DNA of 6,287 nt from Salinirussus sp. (lineage in GTDB: Archaea; Halobacteriota; Halobacteria; Halobacteriales; Haloarculaceae), in assembly GCA_028275005.1 (NCBI GenBank), contig JAQCNN010000118.1:1-6287 (forward strand), given 5' to 3'. A program made the translations under genes and the position numbers. Shown piece after piece: positions 4,813 through 6,287 of the stretch; within the stretch, counting starts at the first letter, position 1, and each line of letters starts with the position of its first letter. The notes beneath the pieces were generated by a model that was given only the letters and a program-made list of their open reading frames with translations, had not been told where the DNA came from and did no database searches.

Positions 4813-6147
4813 CTACGTGCCCCGGCGAAGCCGGGCCAGCGTCAGCCCCACGAGCGAGCCGACGGTCGCGAAGCCGGCGAGTGTCAGAAACAGCGCGGTC
4901 GGGTCGGCAAAGGCAAGCAGCGCGCCGGCGACCCCGCCGCCGAGGGCGCCGACGCCGAACACACCGAGATAGGTGAACCCGTATGAGAGCCCGCGTGTCC
5001 CGGCAGGGGTGTACTCCGCGACCGTCGCCTGGTACATCGGCTGGACGACAAAGAGGAAGATACCGAGGACGGGACCAAAGAGAAGCAGCGGCCCCAGCCC
5101 CATCGCCGAGACCGGGACGAACAGGACGGCGAGGACGGCAAGCACCGCAAAGGCCCCCGAGAGCCCGTACTCGACGGGGATCCGGTCGCTGAGCTTCCCG
5201 CCGGCGTACTGGCCAACCACCCCCATCAACAGCAGCCCGGAGTAGAAGTAGTCTCCCGGGCTGAGTGTCCGAGCGCCCTCCGCGGAGACCCCGAGCAGCG
5301 AACGTACCGGCTCGGGCAACAGTGCGCCGACCGGCACCGGCTCGAAGCCGGGTAGCCCGCGCAGTAACTCGGGCAGAAAGGTCAACACGCCGCGGTAGTA
5401 CAGCCCCGAACACATGACGACGACAAAGACGAGCACGAAGACACCGGCAAACAGCCGCCGGGACTCGGCGAGAAACTCCCCCAGCGAGTCCACCCCGGCG
5501 TCGGCCTTCGAGCCGCCGGTGCCGTCGTCGGTCTCGCCGCCGTCGGCCACCGGTTCGACGGCGGCGGTCTCGTCGAAGTCCGCACGGGCGGCATACAGCG
5601 CCGCCAGCAGCGCGGGCGCACCGAGCACCAGTGCAACGGTCCGCCAGTCGACGGCGACGAGCAACAGCGCGGCGGCCAGCGGGCCCAGCCCGATCCCGAG
5701 GTTGCCCGCGATGCCGTGGTAGGCGAGGCCGGTGCCACGCTCGTGGACCCCCTTACTGATCAGCGAGAGACCGGCGGGGTGGTAGACGCTGGCGGCGACA
5801 CCCCAGACCACGAGCGCCAGTCCGATGACCAGCATATTCGGGGCCAGACCGAGCAGGAGATACGACAGACCCATCCCGGCGAGACAGGCGCTGATCAGCC
5901 GACGGGAGCCCAGCCGGTCGACGAGCACCCCGCCCGGCAGCGCCCCGAGGCCGAACAGCCCGTAGCTGACAGTCACGATAGCGCCGACGGTGGCGGTGTT
6001 GACCGGGAGCTGCGCGACGCCCAGCGAGATAACCTCGAACTGGTCGATCCAGGCGACCACGAAGATCGGGATGGCGAGTTCGTAGGTGTGGACGGCCCCG
6101 TGGGCGAGCATCACCAGGGCGGTGATCGCGCGGTCGTTCGCGTTCAC
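4813..6147 (-). CDS. MFS transporter, resembling the fosmidomycin-resistance (Fsr) group
   Basis: Inner-membrane secondary transporter of 444 residues with about 12 helices in two halves. Rough hydrophobic segments lie at 10-33, 50-76, 86-101, 104-121, 145-165, 169-187, 232-255, 300-315, 328-348, 352-370, 390-412 and 416-438. Motif A is clear after helix 2 (GALPGGVLVDRLGSRR, 68-83), with an echo in the second half (GQYAGGKLSDR, 312-322). VYHPAG (121-126) and HGIAGNLG (144-151) resemble the Fsr drug-efflux group, but the substrate cannot be told from sequence. The central cytoplasmic loop (188-228) is acidic and Gly-rich, a halophilic trait. A periplasmic-side loop at about 260-298 is long for the family. 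It starts with GTG at 6147; a later Met at residue 13 would cut into helix 1. A BRE/TATA-like element lies about 28 bases upstream, and the gene is divergent from the DUF1028-like gene. Confidence 0.92.
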   Translation of the reverse strand: MNANDRAITALVMLAHGAVHTYELAIPIFVVAWIDQFEVISLGVAQLPVNTATVGAIVTVSYGLFGLGALPGGVLVDRLGSRRLISACLAGMGLSYLLLGLAPNMLVIGLALVVWGVAASVYHPAGLSLISKGVHERGTGLAYHGIAGNLGIGLGPLAAALLLVAVDWRTVALVLGAPALLAALYAARADFDETAAVEPVADGGETDDGTGGSKADAGVDSLGEFLAESRRLFAGVFVLVFVVVMCSGLYYRGVLTFLPELLRGLPGFEPVPVGALLPEPVRSLLGVSAEGARTLSPGDYFYSGLLLMGVVGQYAGGKLSDRIPVEYGLSGAFAVLAVLAVLFVPVSAMGLGPLLLFGPVLGIFLFVVQPMYQATVAEYTPAGTRGLSYGFTYLGVFGVGALGGGVAGALLAFADPTALFLTLAGFATVGSLVGLTLARLRRGT

Positions 6148-6172
6148 TACCTGTCCGTCGCTCCGGCGAGCC

Positions 6173-6182
6173 CTTCATTTCG
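6173..6182 (-). promoter_or_regulatory. BRE/TATA-like element of the MFS transporter gene
   Basis: On the - strand this reads cgaaatgaag: a BRE-like cgaaa followed by a weak TATA-like atgaag centred about 28 bases before the GTG at 6147. No Shine-Dalgarno sequence precedes the start. Confidence 0.35.
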
Positions 6183-6228
6183 TCGTTCCCGTTCCCGACA
6201 GGGACGGTGACAGAGAGGGTGACTGGCC

Positions 6229-6235
6229 TTTTTTT
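6229..6235 (+). promoter_or_regulatory. T7 tract, likely promoter element of the DUF1028-like gene
   Basis: Seven T residues within ggcc...ccgg form the longest homopolymer in the window. The tract is centred 26 bases before the ATG at 6258, where the TATA box of a leaderless gene should be. A terminator is less likely because no + strand gene ends upstream of it. Confidence 0.4.
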
Positions 6236-6257
6236 CCGGCGCGGTCAACCACACGGT

Positions 6258-6287
6258 ATGACGTTCAGTATCTGCGTCCGCGAGCCC
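6258..6287 (+). CDS. DUF1028 family protein, 3' partial (first 10 codons)
   Basis: Only MTFSICVREP is visible before the window ends. This matches the opening of DUF1028 proteins, whose first strand reads MTFSI followed by a short polar run; haloarchaeal members begin MTFSICVRE as far as I recall. The family is predicted to have an Ntn-hydrolase-like fold, and its substrate is not established. The ATG has no Shine-Dalgarno sequence, but a T-rich element lies 26 bases upstream, as expected for a leaderless gene. It is divergent from the MFS transporter, with 110 bases between the starts. With ten residues the call rests on motif memory alone. Confidence 0.6.
   Translation, partial: MTFSICVREP

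Noticed and set aside
6191..6205. Short inverted repeat tccc-gaca-ggga upstream of the DUF1028-like gene
   Set aside because: The arms pair over only four bases, which is expected by chance at this base composition.
5716..6210. + strand open frame opposite the start of the MFS gene
   Set aside because: Its Asp/Glu/His/Gln-rich translation looks acidic, but it is the antisense of hydrophobic transmembrane codons, and the MFS motifs on the - strand are unambiguous.

Overview
The window reads as chromosomal DNA of a haloarchaeon (class Halobacteria). It is very GC-rich, the soluble proteins are loaded with Asp and Glu, and one protein ends in a PGF-CTERM surface anchor. The genes lack Shine-Dalgarno sequences. 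Instead most have a TATA-like element about 26-29 bases before the start codon, the layout of leaderless haloarchaeal transcripts. Several products look like halobacterial families of unknown function. Genus and species cannot be fixed from this sequence.

Layout from left to right. (1) A 5'-truncated gene for a PGF-CTERM surface glycoprotein, + strand, to 1127. (2) A small winged-helix-like protein (DUF6432-like), - strand, whose stop codon overlaps the stop of gene 1 inside a shared TTAG. (3) A divergent control region (1424-1555) with a TATA element for each side and a near-perfect palindrome midway. (4) Two + strand genes: a protein with two Cys-rich ends and a long acidic linker (DUF7093-like), then a DUF5611-like protein. 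(5) A 63-base convergent gap with a nested hairpin. (6) Four - strand genes, in transcription order: an MFS transporter, a hotdog-fold acyl-CoA thioesterase, the cell division protein SepF, and a short-chain dehydrogenase. (7) A divergent promoter region and the first ten codons of a + strand gene whose start matches the DUF1028 family.

How the genes work together. The four - strand genes are separated by about 50-200 bases and most have their own TATA-like element, so they look like neighbours rather than a tight operon. SepF anchors FtsZ to the membrane at the division site. The thioesterase and dehydrogenase may both act on acyl-CoA or related carbonyl compounds, but nothing shows they share a pathway. 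The DUF6432-like gene, with a possible winged-helix fold, could bind the palindrome in its own divergent promoter region; this is inference.

I found no mobile element, CRISPR array, tRNA, rRNA or origin. The region looks like ordinary core or near-core haloarchaeal sequence. The most interesting points are the unexplained conserved-family genes, the divergent palindrome, and two mutually exclusive hairpins between sepF and the dehydrogenase.
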